A DNA stretch of 34,437 bases, taken from NCBI GenBank assembly GCA_900544285.1, contig UQUT01000019.1:1-34437 (forward strand), in the 5' to 3' direction. This stretch comes from an uncultured Eubacterium sp. (GTDB lineage: Bacteria > Bacillota > Clostridia > Oscillospirales > CAG-272). A program made the position numbers and the translations under genes. Each line of letters starts with the position of its first letter. The first letter of the stretch is position 1. Under the pieces are notes generated by a model. The model was not told the DNA's origin. It saw nothing but the letters and a program-made list of their open reading frames with translations, and did not search any database. Shown one piece after another: positions 22,890-30,221 of the stretch.

Positions 22890-24037
22890 ATAATTTCCTC
22901 CTCAAAAAGCCTGATGATTGTTTCTTTATCGGCGGAGAGCCTGCCTGTCAGCATAAGATCGCTGCCGCCGCATTTGCCCTTGCCTTTTTCGCAGATGATT
23001 TTTGCATATTGCCGCAACGGCATATTTTTTGAAGCGCAGACAACGGAAAATCCGCCGTTCGTTTCGGAGAGAGCGGTAAACACTCTGCATTTTTCGGCGC
23101 AGAGGTTGCAGAGATAGCGCAAATCGTCGGTCGCAAAACCGTCCACGGCGATGCAGACGTTTTTCTCCGGACTTTCAATTCCCGCCGCAATTGCCTCCGC
23201 AAGCCGTCTTTTCGCCTCGGAACATTCGCGCTTTGCCTGCGAGAGGGCAGAGGAAAGCGCCGCGACAGCGTCCGCCGACTCCTCCTGGGGGACGCAGAGC
23301 AGGCGGGATATCTGCTCCTCTCTTGAAATTCTGTCTCTGAAGTCGTCAAGAGCGTCAAAACCGCATTTCATTCTGATACGGATCCCGCCCTTATAATGAA
23401 TAAATCCGAGAATTTTTATCATCCCGACCTCGCCCGTTCTTTCAACGTGCGGCGCACAGCAGGCGCAAAGGTCGACTCCCTCTATCTCAACAATTCTCAC
23501 CCTGCCTTCAAGCTCGCCCTTGCTGCGGTAGTCAAGTGCTTCAAGCTCTTTTTCGGAGGGATAGTACGTCTTTATCGCGACGTTTTCCGCAGAGATTCTG
23601 TTTGCCTCGTCCTCAACCTCTTTCATCTGCCCGGGCGTTATAACGCCGTCAAAATCAAAGGTCATTTCCTTTGAGCCGAGATGAAAGCCGACGTTTGAAA
23701 AGCCGAAACGCCTGTGCATTATGGAGGAGACGATGTGCTCGCCTGTGTGATTCTGCATTCTGCGATAGCGCGGGGCGAAGTCGAGCGAGGCGCGGTAGCT
23801 TTTGCCCGCCTCAAGGGGCGAACGAGAAATATGAACTATCCGCTCTCCGTCACATCTTGTGTCGGTTATGACGGCATCTCCGATTGTGCCCGTATCGCCG
23901 CATTGTCCCGCGCTTTCGGGGAAAAATGCTGTTCTGTCCGTCTCGATCAGATATTCTCCGTCCGAAAGCTCGCAGCGGAGGACGGTACATTCGAAATCTT
24001 TTATTTTGCTTGATATATCATATAATTTTTCTGTCAT
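22886..24037 (-). CDS. alanyl-tRNA editing protein, AlaX type with DHHA1 domain
   Basis: 383 residues. N-terminal beta-barrel (TAFFPESAGQCGDTG, the tRNA-synthetase class II SAD-like start), zinc ligands NHTGEH (His97, His101) and CACCAPH (Cys193, His197), then a helical linker (about 235-285) and a C-terminal DHHA1-like segment ending KGKCGGSDLMLTGRL. The family trans-edits Ser-tRNA(Ala) and Gly-tRNA(Ala). The DHHA1 module, also found at the end of AlaRS, helps tRNA binding. First gene of a three-gene overlapping operon with its own promoter; AAAAGGAC precedes the ATG. Confidence 0.9.
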   Translation of the reverse strand: MTEKLYDISSKIKDFECTVLRCELSDGEYLIETDRTAFFPESAGQCGDTGTIGDAVITDTRCDGERIVHISRSPLEAGKSYRASLDFAPRYRRMQNHTGEHIVSSIMHRRFGFSNVGFHLGSKEMTFDFDGVITPGQMKEVEDEANRISAENVAIKTYYPSEKELEALDYRSKGELEGRVRIVEIEGVDLCACCAPHVERTGEVGMIKILGFIHYKGGIRIRMKCGFDALDDFRDRISREEQISRLLCVPQEESADAVAALSSALSQAKRECSEAKRRLAEAIAAGIESPEKNVCIAVDGFATDDLRYLCNLCAEKCRVFTALSETNGGFSVVCASKNMPLRQYAKIICEKGKGKCGGSDLMLTGRLSADKETIIRLFEEEII

Positions 24038-24069
24038 AGCAAGTCCTTTTCCGATTTTCAGATGATATT

Positions 24070-24098
24070 ATTGTATCACATAATATAAAATATCGCAA
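24070..24098 (-). promoter_or_regulatory. promoter of the alaX-mnmM-DUF523 operon
   Basis: Minus strand: TTGCGA (24093-24098), 17-bp spacer, TACAAT (24070-24075). Confidence 0.65.
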
Positions 24099-24119
24099 GA
24101 GGGAAATGGCGCGGGCGTG

Positions 24120-24148
24120 TTGACAAAATCCTCTGCCTAATGTAAAAT
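24120..24148 (+). promoter_or_regulatory. promoter of the SGNH esterase gene
   Basis: TTGACA (24120-24125), 17-bp spacer, TAAAAT (24143-24148), divergent from the alaX promoter. Confidence 0.78.
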
Positions 24149-24182
24149 ATAAGCATAAAAAATGCAAGAGAGGGCGATGATT

Positions 24183-25247
24183 ATGCCTGCCGAAAACGAA
24201 ATATCGAAAATTGATAAAAACTTTGCCGAGGTGAAAGCCGAGGGCGGACTTGTGTTCCGTGACGCGCGGAGCGCACCATTCACGGTCTATGGGCTATTAT
24301 GGGAAGAAGAAAACGGATTTACCCGCGTGCCGTCCGACGTTGCCGGAAAGGTCAGCGATGGTGTCTCAGTTCTTGCGAGAAATTCCGCCGGCGGCAGGGT
24401 ACGGTTTGTGACGGATTCCGCCGTCATTGCCGTGCGCTGTCATATGCCGCAGAGCTGGCGCATGGCTCATATGACCGACGCGGGCACGGCGGGCTTTGAT
24501 CTTTACGAATACAGGGGCGGCAGACAATATTTCGTCGGCTCGCTCATCCCGACAAGGGCGAGAGAAGAGGACTTTACCCTGACGATAAACCTTCCGGAAA
24601 GCCGCATGCGGGATCTTGTGCTGAATATGCCGCTTTTCTCAACCGTCGCGTCGCTTGAAATCGGCATAAAAGAAGGAAGCGCGCTCTCCGAAGGGAGCGG
24701 GTATCGCCGCGGCACGCCCATCGTTTTTTACGGTTCCTCCATAACGCACGGCGCGTGCGCTTCAAGACCCGGGCTTTGCTATGAGGCAATCATCTCCCGC
24801 CGCTTTGATGCGGATTTCATAAACCTCGGTTTTTCCGGTGGCGCAAAGGGCGAGGACGAAATAATGAATTATATTGCGGGGCTCCCGATGTCCTTTTTCG
24901 TCTATGACTACGATTACAACGCCCCGTCCGTCGCTCATCTTGAGGAAACGCATTTTAAGGGCTACGAGACCGTCCGTCGCTCGCATCCGACCGTGCCGAT
25001 AATAATGGCGTCCGCGCCGAATTTTTCAAACCCCTCGCGTGACGGAAAAGCCCGCAGGGACGTAATATCCGCAAGCTATGAAAAAGCGCGCGCTCTGGGC
25101 GACGAAAACGTATATTTTGTCGACGGAGAAAAGACCTTTGCAACCTTCTTTGACGACGGCAGAACCGTTGACGGAACGCACCCGAATGACGTCGGCTTTG
25201 AAATAATGGCGAAAACCTTCGGGGATATAATCGAAAAACTGATTTGA
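24183..25247 (+). CDS. two-domain SGNH esterase (GxDLY N-domain)
   Basis: 354 residues from the ATG at 24183, 8 bases after GAGAGGG; upstream ATGs lie in or before that ribosome-binding site. The N-terminal jelly-roll-like domain has the AGFDLYEY (GxDLY) motif near residue 103. The C-terminal SGNH domain has VFYGSSITHG (nucleophile Ser, about 183), LGFSGGAKG (about 218) and DGTHPNDVGF (catalytic Asp-His, about 330). Lipase_GDSL_3-type enzymes of this layout are carbohydrate deacetylases or esterases. No signal peptide is seen, so it acts in the cytosol, for example on imported oligosaccharides. Confidence 0.88.
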   Translation: MPAENEISKIDKNFAEVKAEGGLVFRDARSAPFTVYGLLWEEENGFTRVPSDVAGKVSDGVSVLARNSAGGRVRFVTDSAVIAVRCHMPQSWRMAHMTDAGTAGFDLYEYRGGRQYFVGSLIPTRAREEDFTLTINLPESRMRDLVLNMPLFSTVASLEIGIKEGSALSEGSGYRRGTPIVFYGSSITHGACASRPGLCYEAIISRRFDADFINLGFSGGAKGEDEIMNYIAGLPMSFFVYDYDYNAPSVAHLEETHFKGYETVRRSHPTVPIIMASAPNFSNPSRDGKARRDVISASYEKARALGDENVYFVDGEKTFATFFDDGRTVDGTHPNDVGFEIMAKTFGDIIEKLI

Positions 25248-25322
25248 CAAAAATCTCTCATGCGGGATGAATAGATCAATTTCATAAAGAGAAAAATAAC
25301 TGAAAAGGAAAGGTGAAATTTT

Positions 25323-25790
25323 ATGGAAAGTTTCTTTGAAAACATTAAGACGGCTGTTAAAAAAGCGGGCAGAACCGTATCGGACAAGGCCCGCGAAGTG
25401 ACCCAAAGCGCAAAGCTCTCGGCAGAGATAAACGGCGCAAAGGCGAATATGGAAAATGCGTTCGCCGAGCTCGGCAAAAAGTATTACAGCATAAGCGGCA
25501 GCAATCCCGATCCCGAGCTTGCGGAACTTTGCTCGAAAATCGACGGCTTCAAGAAGGTTATTGCGGAAAAAGAGCTCGAACTGAAAAAGGTCAAGGGCGA
25601 GAGAATCTGCCATGAATGCGGAAAGACTGTTACGGATAAAACCGCTGCGTTCTGTCCATTCTGCGGAATGAAGATGGAAGAGGGCGCAGGCGAAGGACAG
25701 GCAAATGATCAGGCGACGGAAACGGAAGAGACCGTCGTGCAGGACGAAGCCGGCGAATCCGCCAAAGAGGACAGCACATCGAAAGAATAA
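25323..25790 (+). CDS. zinc-ribbon protein with helical N-terminus
   Basis: 155 residues. An N-terminal amphipathic helical region (1-90) rich in Lys/Ala (FFENIKTAVKKAGRTVSDKA) ends in a coiled-coil-like EKELELKKVKG. Then comes a zinc ribbon CHECGKTV...FCPFCGMKM (about 98-119) and a disordered acidic tail full of Glu, Gly and Thr. Such proteins are frequent in Clostridia and lack an assigned role. AAAGGAAAGGTG precedes the ATG. TTGACA at 25244-25249 overlaps the preceding stop codon but has a poor -10, so it may be co-transcribed with the esterase. Confidence 0.75.
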   Translation: MESFFENIKTAVKKAGRTVSDKAREVTQSAKLSAEINGAKANMENAFAELGKKYYSISGSNPDPELAELCSKIDGFKKVIAEKELELKKVKGERICHECGKTVTDKTAAFCPFCGMKMEEGAGEGQANDQATETEETVVQDEAGESAKEDSTSKE

Positions 25791-25795
25791 AAAAC

Positions 25796-25829
25796 AAAGA
25801 CAGCCGCCCGACGGGCGGCTGTCTTTTTG
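25796..25829. terminator. bidirectional terminator between zinc-ribbon gene and greA
   Basis: Stem AAAGACAGCCGCCC/GGGCGGCTGTCTTT with A-run before and T-run after, located between two convergent stop codons. Confidence 0.9.
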
Positions 25830-26333
25830 TCAATACGGACTTATTTCGAGCGACTCGTCATCCGAGCCCTTTTCGATCTTGCGGATCACGGCATAATAAC
25901 CGTAATCATCGTTTACACGGACGAATATCCTATCGCCGAGCTTCTTTCCGAGAAGCACCTTTCCGATCGGCGATTCCTTGCTGATAAGGCTTTTCAGGGA
26001 ATTCTGGCGGAGAGTTGTGACAATTGTTATCGTCATTTCTTCGTCGTCATCTTCAAGATAGAGGGTGACCGTGTCGAATAGACTGACGGAATCCTCTTTT
26101 GACTCCGGCTCAATGACAACGGCAGTGTCTATCATTCTTTGCAGATAGTTTATTCTGCCCGCATTTTTATTCATTTCGCGCCGCGCGGCGTGATATTCAA
26201 AATTTTCGCTCAGGTCTCCGAGCTCGCGCGCCTGACGGACTTCTTCGCGCAGCTTCGGCGCAAGAATGTTACGGCGATACTCAATTTCTTCCTGCATTTT
26301 CTTTATATCGACCTTGGTAAGCTCGTCGTGCAT
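25830..26333 (-). CDS. greA: GreA-family transcription elongation factor
   Basis: 167 residues from MHDELTK (GGAAGGTG 8 bases upstream). The N-terminal coiled coil (5-75) ends with ARELGDLSENFEYHAARREM; the acidic tip residues Asp and Glu enter the RNA polymerase secondary channel and stimulate transcript cleavage. The C-terminal FKBP-like domain includes ESPIGKVLLGKKLGDRIFV, the family signature. It is slightly different in sequence from canonical GreA, so a GreA/GreB-like paralogue is possible. Monocistronic with a strong promoter. Confidence 0.87.
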   Translation of the reverse strand: MHDELTKVDIKKMQEEIEYRRNILAPKLREEVRQARELGDLSENFEYHAARREMNKNAGRINYLQRMIDTAVVIEPESKEDSVSLFDTVTLYLEDDDEEMTITIVTTLRQNSLKSLISKESPIGKVLLGKKLGDRIFVRVNDDYGYYAVIRKIEKGSDDESLEISPY

Positions 26334-26356
26334 AAAAATCACCTTCCTTGCCACCT

Positions 26357-26385
26357 ATTATACGACCTGTTGACCGATTTTGCAA
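26357..26385 (-). promoter_or_regulatory. promoter of greA
   Basis: Minus strand: TTGCAA (26380-26385), 17-bp spacer, TATAAT (26357-26362). Confidence 0.78.
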
Positions 26386-26428
26386 TCATACTTTGAAAAA
26401 TATTTGATTTTTATGCCGACATTTTCCG

Positions 26429-27847
26429 TCATTTTGCGCTTGTCTGAGTTTCTTCTTTGAAATCCGCGCTTTTTTGTGACTTTTTCTTTCCCGCAGGTGC
26501 TGTAATCATGCGCGAAAGCGCAACAAGCGCCATGACGTTCGGAATGACCATAAGCTGATTGAACATATCCGTCAGCTCCCAGACAAGGTCGTTTGAAAGC
26601 ACACTGCCGATGAAAATGAACGCAACGGCGATTACCGAATAGACCTTCACGGACTTTTTGCCGAAGAGATATATCATATTTATCTTGCCGAAGAAATTCC
26701 AGCCGAGAATTGTCGTGAAGGCGAAGAAGAAGAGGCTTATCGCAACGAATATACTGCCCGCTTTCTCGCCGAAAACGGTTCCGAAGGCAAGCTGCGCCAT
26801 GTTTGTCTTGTCAACGCCCTCCGCTATGCCGGAGGAGAGCGCACCGCCGCCCGCATAAAGCGTCGAAATGACGACGAGCGCTGTCATTGTCAGAACGACG
26901 AACGTGTCTATAAACACGCCGACCATTGCAACGACGCCCTGCTCGTGTGGGTCCTTTACGTTTGCCATGGCGTGCGCGTGAGGAGTCGAGCCCATGCCCG
27001 CTTCATTTGAGAAAAGTCCGCGTTTTGCGCCCTGACTTATCGCCGTTTTCAGCGCATAACCGACGCTCCCTCCGATTATCGCCTGCGGCATAAATGCGTA
27101 TTTGAAGATCATTGCGAACGTTTCGGGAATATATTTTATCCTTGCGCAGATTATTACAAGTCCGCCGATGATATAAAGCAGAGCCATTATCGGCACGATT
27201 TTCTCCGTCACCGCGGCGATACGGTTGAGCCCGCCGAGGAAAATGAAAGCGGAGATCGCGGCAATCACAAGTCCGACAGCCCATGAGGGAACGCCGAACG
27301 CCGTATCAAAGGTTGACCCGATGGAATTTGACTGAACCATGCTGCCCATAAATCCGAGGGCGAGTATCGTTGCGACGGCGAAAAAGCCCGCAAGTATTTT
27401 GCCGAACCTGCCGCAGAAGGCTTTCTGAATATAGTAGACGGGGCCTCCGTGGACTGTGCCGTCCGTGTCGACCTTTCTTGTTTTCAGAGCAAGAGTTGCC
27501 TCGGCATATATCGTCGCCATGCCGAAAAATGCGATTATCCACATCCAGAATATTGCCCCTGGCCCGCCTATGAGTATTGCGCCGCACGCGCCGACGATGT
27601 TTCCCGTGCCGACCTGGGCGGCAATGGCAGTCGCAAGCGCCTGAAATGACGTAAGTCCCCCTTTTTGTTTTCCGCCTTTAAGGCTGATATTGCCGAAAAC
27701 TTTTTTCATTCCTTCGCCGAAGCACCGCACCTGAACAAACCGCGTTTTGATTGTAAAAAACAGCCCGACGCCGATGAGAAGGACTATGAGAATATAATCC
27801 GAAAGGTATGAATTGATTTTTGAAACGACATTCAGTATCGCGTCCAT
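26429..27847 (-). CDS. AGCS-family sodium:alanine/glycine symporter
   Basis: 472 residues from the ATG at 27847 behind GGAGG; an open frame continues upstream but runs through the riboswitch. About ten or eleven transmembrane helices. Family marks: FQALATAIAAQVGTGNIVGA (about 64-83), GGPGAIFWMWI, HGGPVYYI, and GLFSNEAGMGSTPHAHA (about 295). The AGCS family imports alanine or glycine with sodium. The glycine riboswitch and terminator directly upstream point to glycine as a physiological substrate or signal. The C-terminal tail is Lys/Ser-rich and cytosolic. Confidence 0.93.
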   Translation of the reverse strand: MDAILNVVSKINSYLSDYILIVLLIGVGLFFTIKTRFVQVRCFGEGMKKVFGNISLKGGKQKGGLTSFQALATAIAAQVGTGNIVGACGAILIGGPGAIFWMWIIAFFGMATIYAEATLALKTRKVDTDGTVHGGPVYYIQKAFCGRFGKILAGFFAVATILALGFMGSMVQSNSIGSTFDTAFGVPSWAVGLVIAAISAFIFLGGLNRIAAVTEKIVPIMALLYIIGGLVIICARIKYIPETFAMIFKYAFMPQAIIGGSVGYALKTAISQGAKRGLFSNEAGMGSTPHAHAMANVKDPHEQGVVAMVGVFIDTFVVLTMTALVVISTLYAGGGALSSGIAEGVDKTNMAQLAFGTVFGEKAGSIFVAISLFFFAFTTILGWNFFGKINMIYLFGKKSVKVYSVIAVAFIFIGSVLSNDLVWELTDMFNQLMVIPNVMALVALSRMITAPAGKKKSQKSADFKEETQTSAK

Positions 27848-27871
27848 TTTGTTTTCCTCCAAAAATAAAAT

Positions 27872-27904
27872 AAAAAAGCTACCGATAAAATTATATCGGT
27901 GGCT
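27872..27904 (-). terminator. riboswitch-controlled terminator
   Basis: Minus strand: stem GCCACCGATA/TATCGGTAGC followed by TTTTTTATTTT, between the aptamer and the symporter ribosome-binding site. The 3' arm ATCGGT can alternatively pair with ACCGAT just upstream of the aptamer, a possible antiterminator. Confidence 0.8.
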
Positions 27905-27945
27905 CCGAAGAAAAGACATACAGACTATAAAAATATTATTTGATT

Positions 27946-28048
27946 TGTCTGCTCCGTTCTTTTGCCTGAGAGATTCGGCTTGCGCCTTGCACCTTCGGCA
28001 CCCGCACTTTCTGCGGGATTCTCCAGAGTAACCTCCGCCATCGGTCTT
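27946..28048 (-). ncRNA. glycine riboswitch
   Basis: Minus-strand leader RNA with the conserved glycine aptamer blocks: CTCTGGAGA, a CCCGCAGAAAGTGCGGG stem, GTGCCGAAGGTGCAAG, then AATCTCTCAGGCAAAAGAAC and CGGAGCAGAC. One full aptamer is visible; sequence upstream may form the shortened ghost aptamer of singlet types. With the terminator at 27872-27904 it most likely acts as a glycine-responsive on or off switch for the AGCS symporter; direction cannot be fixed by eye. Confidence 0.9.
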
Positions 28049-28082
28049 TTTCAAAATTCCGAGAGCTTCTTCGGTTGGCGAC

Positions 28083-28111
28083 ATTATAGCATATATTTTT
28101 TCGAATTTCAA
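28083..28111 (-). promoter_or_regulatory. promoter of the riboswitch-symporter transcript
   Basis: Minus strand: TTGAAA (28106-28111), 17-bp spacer, TATAAT (28083-28088), about 35 bases before the aptamer. Confidence 0.8.
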
Positions 28112-28152
28112 TAGGAAAAGCAAAAATAATTCGTGGATTTGAAAATAAAAAG

Positions 28153-28178
28153 AAAAAACGGCGCATTTGCGCCGTTTT
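28153..28178 (-). terminator. terminator of the DUF975 gene
   Basis: Stem AAAACGGCGCA/TGCGCCGTTTT with a two-base loop and a U-run on the minus strand, 12 bases past the stop codon. Confidence 0.85.
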
Positions 28179-28189
28179 CGGGTCTATAA

Positions 28190-28813
28190 TTAAGCCTGTT
28201 CCGCCGGTTGTTCTTCCGCCGGAGCTTCGGTCAAAGGGTCGCCCGCTATCGAACGATAGAACTGCGCTCTCGCGGCGAGAACATAAGGATATACGAAAAG
28301 CACGCCGATGCCGAAGCACAGACAGCCGACTATAAGCCAGCCGATAAAGCTGAGATCCTGGATGAAGAGGGTCCACTTTTTACCGTCCATCATTTTGCGG
28401 CTCTCTTCAAGACATTTCTTCCAGTCATATTCCGGATGATCGATTCTGATATAAATCGCCATGGAATAAGAATAAGCCTTGACGATGCCGGGGATAACGA
28501 AAAGGAGCGACCAGAGACCGATGATAAGTCCCGAAACAAATTCAAGCACGAAGAGCTGCTTGAACTGCTCGAAGCTCTTGAAACCGTCGAAAACGGTTGT
28601 GAAGTCCATTGTCTTGCCGTCGCGCGACTGTTTTAAGAACATTGTGAAAAGGGCAAGGAGCAGGGGTCCCGAAGTTAAAATCATGATCGGCCCGCCGATT
28701 GTCATAAGTGCAACTGTCATAAGTATTGCGACTATCGCATAGAGCCATTGCTCCGCAAAAATATTGCTGCCGAGCTGTTCTCTTGCTTTGCGTTTGATTT
28801 CGCCTCTTGACAT
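28190..28813 (-). CDS. DUF975-family integral membrane protein
   Basis: 207 residues. Starts SRGEIKRKAREQL, the usual DUF975 opening, followed by four to five transmembrane helices (about 23-45, 50-62, 87-113 and 150-178). The loop IRIDHPEYDWKKCLEESRKMM (two conserved Asp/Glu clusters, MMDGKKW) is the hallmark of the family. Function is unknown; members sit in the cytoplasmic membrane of many Firmicutes. The C-terminus is a Glu/Ala-rich cytosolic tail. CGGAGG precedes the ATG. A weak promoter (TTGCAT, 17 bp, TATATT on the minus strand near 28862-28890) lies upstream. Confidence 0.88.
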   Translation of the reverse strand: MSRGEIKRKAREQLGSNIFAEQWLYAIVAILMTVALMTIGGPIMILTSGPLLLALFTMFLKQSRDGKTMDFTTVFDGFKSFEQFKQLFVLEFVSGLIIGLWSLLFVIPGIVKAYSYSMAIYIRIDHPEYDWKKCLEESRKMMDGKKWTLFIQDLSFIGWLIVGCLCFGIGVLFVYPYVLAARAQFYRSIAGDPLTEAPAEEQPAEQA

Positions 28814-29061
28814 AAAAATACCTCCGAAAAATTAACGATGATCTTGTTTTCACCATACATATAATATATCACCTCGCCGCGCCGTATGCAAGAAAAATTG
28901 CAAAAAAACAGCGGCTTTTTTGAGGAAAAATGCACAATTTAAAGGTAAAAATTTCTTATAAAATGATAATTTTGTTTTTGCTCCAAAGTCTTCAAGCCAT
29001 CGGACGTGCAAGAAGGGAATCGCTTTGGCACGGGGCGGCGGAAAAACGGCTTATAAAACTG

Positions 29062-29090
29062 AAAAAAGCACTTCTTGCGAAGTGCTTTTT
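29062..29090 (-). terminator. terminator of the tRNA-Thr/tRNA-Tyr transcript
   Basis: Stem AAAAGCACTTC/GAAGTGCTTTT with short loop and a U-run on the minus strand, starting at the CCA end of tRNA-Tyr. Bases 28890-29061 contain no gene I can support. Confidence 0.85.
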
Positions 29091-29174
29091 GGTGGGAGCG
29101 GGTGGATTCGGACCACCGAAGTCACTGACAACAGATTTACAGTCTGCCCCCTTTGGCCACTCGGGAATTCCCCC
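29090..29174 (-). tRNA. tRNA-Tyr(GTA), degenerate
   Basis: Class II layout with D-arm CCCGAGTGGCCAAAGGG, anticodon stem-loop CAGACTGTAAATCTG (anticodon GTA), long variable arm, T-stem GGTGG/CCACC, discriminator A and encoded CCA. Two oddities: the acceptor strands GGGGGAA and CGCTCCC pair only over the outer five positions, and the T-loop is TCCGAAT, with C in place of the universal T55. It directly follows the broken tRNA-Thr in transcription order, so the cluster may be decaying. Confidence 0.75.
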
Positions 29175-29203
29175 ATATTCACTTGTGCGCTGAAGCGGAA
29201 GCT

Positions 29204-29247
29204 TGGAGCTGGTAGACGGACTCGAACCCCCGACCTGCTGATTACAA
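29204..29247 (-). pseudogene. 3' half of tRNA-Thr(TGT), island border
   Basis: On the minus strand the sequence runs from TTGTAATCAGC (anticodon loop and 3' stem, anticodon TGT) through GTCGGGGGTTCGAGTCCGTC (T-arm with one mismatch) to TACCAGC, discriminator T and CCA. No matching 5' half (GCTGGTA) is found upstream; the similarity stops in the anticodon loop. This is the classic scar of an element integrated in a tRNA, and the AT-rich island begins here. Confidence 0.8.
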
Positions 29248-29648
29248 AGTGTATCCAGACACTCCGTCTGGCGGTTTCGGAGCCTCTTTCGTGCTTTCCG
29301 TGGGATTGGTAGGTGGTATTTTGACCTACCCGTTCCACCGCTTCCATCCACTCATTTCCCCGTGTGGGTCTCGGTGTGGGTCAAAGCTTCTTCACCTCAT
29401 CAAGGAGTGTAGGCAAAACATCAAAAACGCACCGCTGTAAACAAAAAGTACGTTTGTGCATTTACTCGCTAAATATCAAGATAATCGCCCTTGCGTCTGT
29501 GTCATTCTTACTCACCCCCGTCAAGCCTATTCTAAACAGGTTTGCTTATGGGATTTAGCACAGATTATTTGTATTGCTTTCATTATTCAGGCAGCATGGG
29601 TTATCTGATTTTTTTCTTGCCATTCTATTGCCATGAAAGCACTGGAAT
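29248..29648. other. left end of the AT-rich island, attachment-site features
   Basis: No intact gene. An inverted repeat GGTAGGT/ACCTACC lies at 29308-29330 and two direct repeats GTGTGGGTC at 29362-29370 and 29374-29382 (12-bp phase), likely recombinase-binding sites. A 26-codon minus-strand frame ending VLPTLLDEVKKL at about 29388 may be the last piece of a lost gene. The rest, to 29648, is AT-rich with nothing recognisable. Confidence 0.5.
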
Positions 29649-30221
29649 CTATTGATTTTTCAGTTGCTTTCTTAATGTTTCGGGGAGCATTTTGTTCAAC
29701 TCTTGTCTGGAGAAAAACTGTGATTCGTTTTCTTTCAAAGCCTTTTGTGCCAAGGAGTAACTTTTATTGTCAGTTAGCGGTGCAGAAGCATAAACTGCCG
29801 CTACACGTTCTTGAAGATCATCTCGCCTGCTTACTACATCTTCTCTTGGTAGCGTAGGAAAATCAGTAAGCAGCGACAAATACTGTTCTCTGAGTAACCA
29901 CAATTTATTTGAGGTATCTAAGTGGAGTTTGTAAATGGCAGATAAATCTGAATCTTTGAAATAAGCAGTTAATACTAACAGAATGGTTGAACAAATCCCG
30001 CCCAACCAAGTGAGCAAAATCTGATTAGAAATCAACACACCTATAAAACCGCCGGTGGACACTGCTGAAAGGATTAATTGTCCCCATTTTAACGCCGTAT
30101 ATTTTGTGTGCAATCTTCCTGCGTGGATTACTTGTGTGGTATAAGTATATACTACTTTCCCGTAAGCTTCCTCGATTTGATTGTAAAGAGTTATATCACA
30201 AAGTTGGGAATTTGCTTCCAT
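29649..30221 (-). CDS. SLATT-domain two-TM protein, probable CBASS effector
   Basis: 190 residues from MEANSQLC (GGAGGG upstream). An N-terminal helical segment (10-45), two adjacent transmembrane helices (about 47-64 and 67-87) and a long cytosolic helical domain (90-190). This is the layout of SLATT proteins, described by comparative genomics as pore-forming effectors associated with SMODS nucleotidyltransferases. It overlaps the CD-NTase gene by 26 bases, so the pair is coupled. In CBASS such effectors are gated by the cyclic oligonucleotide made by the CD-NTase and break the membrane to stop phage spread. The SLATT subfamily cannot be assigned by eye. Confidence 0.75.
   Translation of the reverse strand: MEANSQLCDITLYNQIEEAYGKVVYTYTTQVIHAGRLHTKYTALKWGQLILSAVSTGGFIGVLISNQILLTWLGGICSTILLVLTAYFKDSDLSAIYKLHLDTSNKLWLLREQYLSLLTDFPTLPREDVVSRRDDLQERVAAVYASAPLTDNKSYSLAQKALKENESQFFSRQELNKMLPETLRKQLKNQ

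Noticed and set aside
27848..28123. N-terminal extension of the AGCS symporter
   Set aside because: The upstream frame is the translated glycine riboswitch; the ATG at 27847 has the ribosome-binding site and family start.
29025..29312. 95-codon frame across the tRNA-Tyr and tRNA-Thr region
   Set aside because: It is antisense to the tRNA sequences and has no ribosome-binding site.
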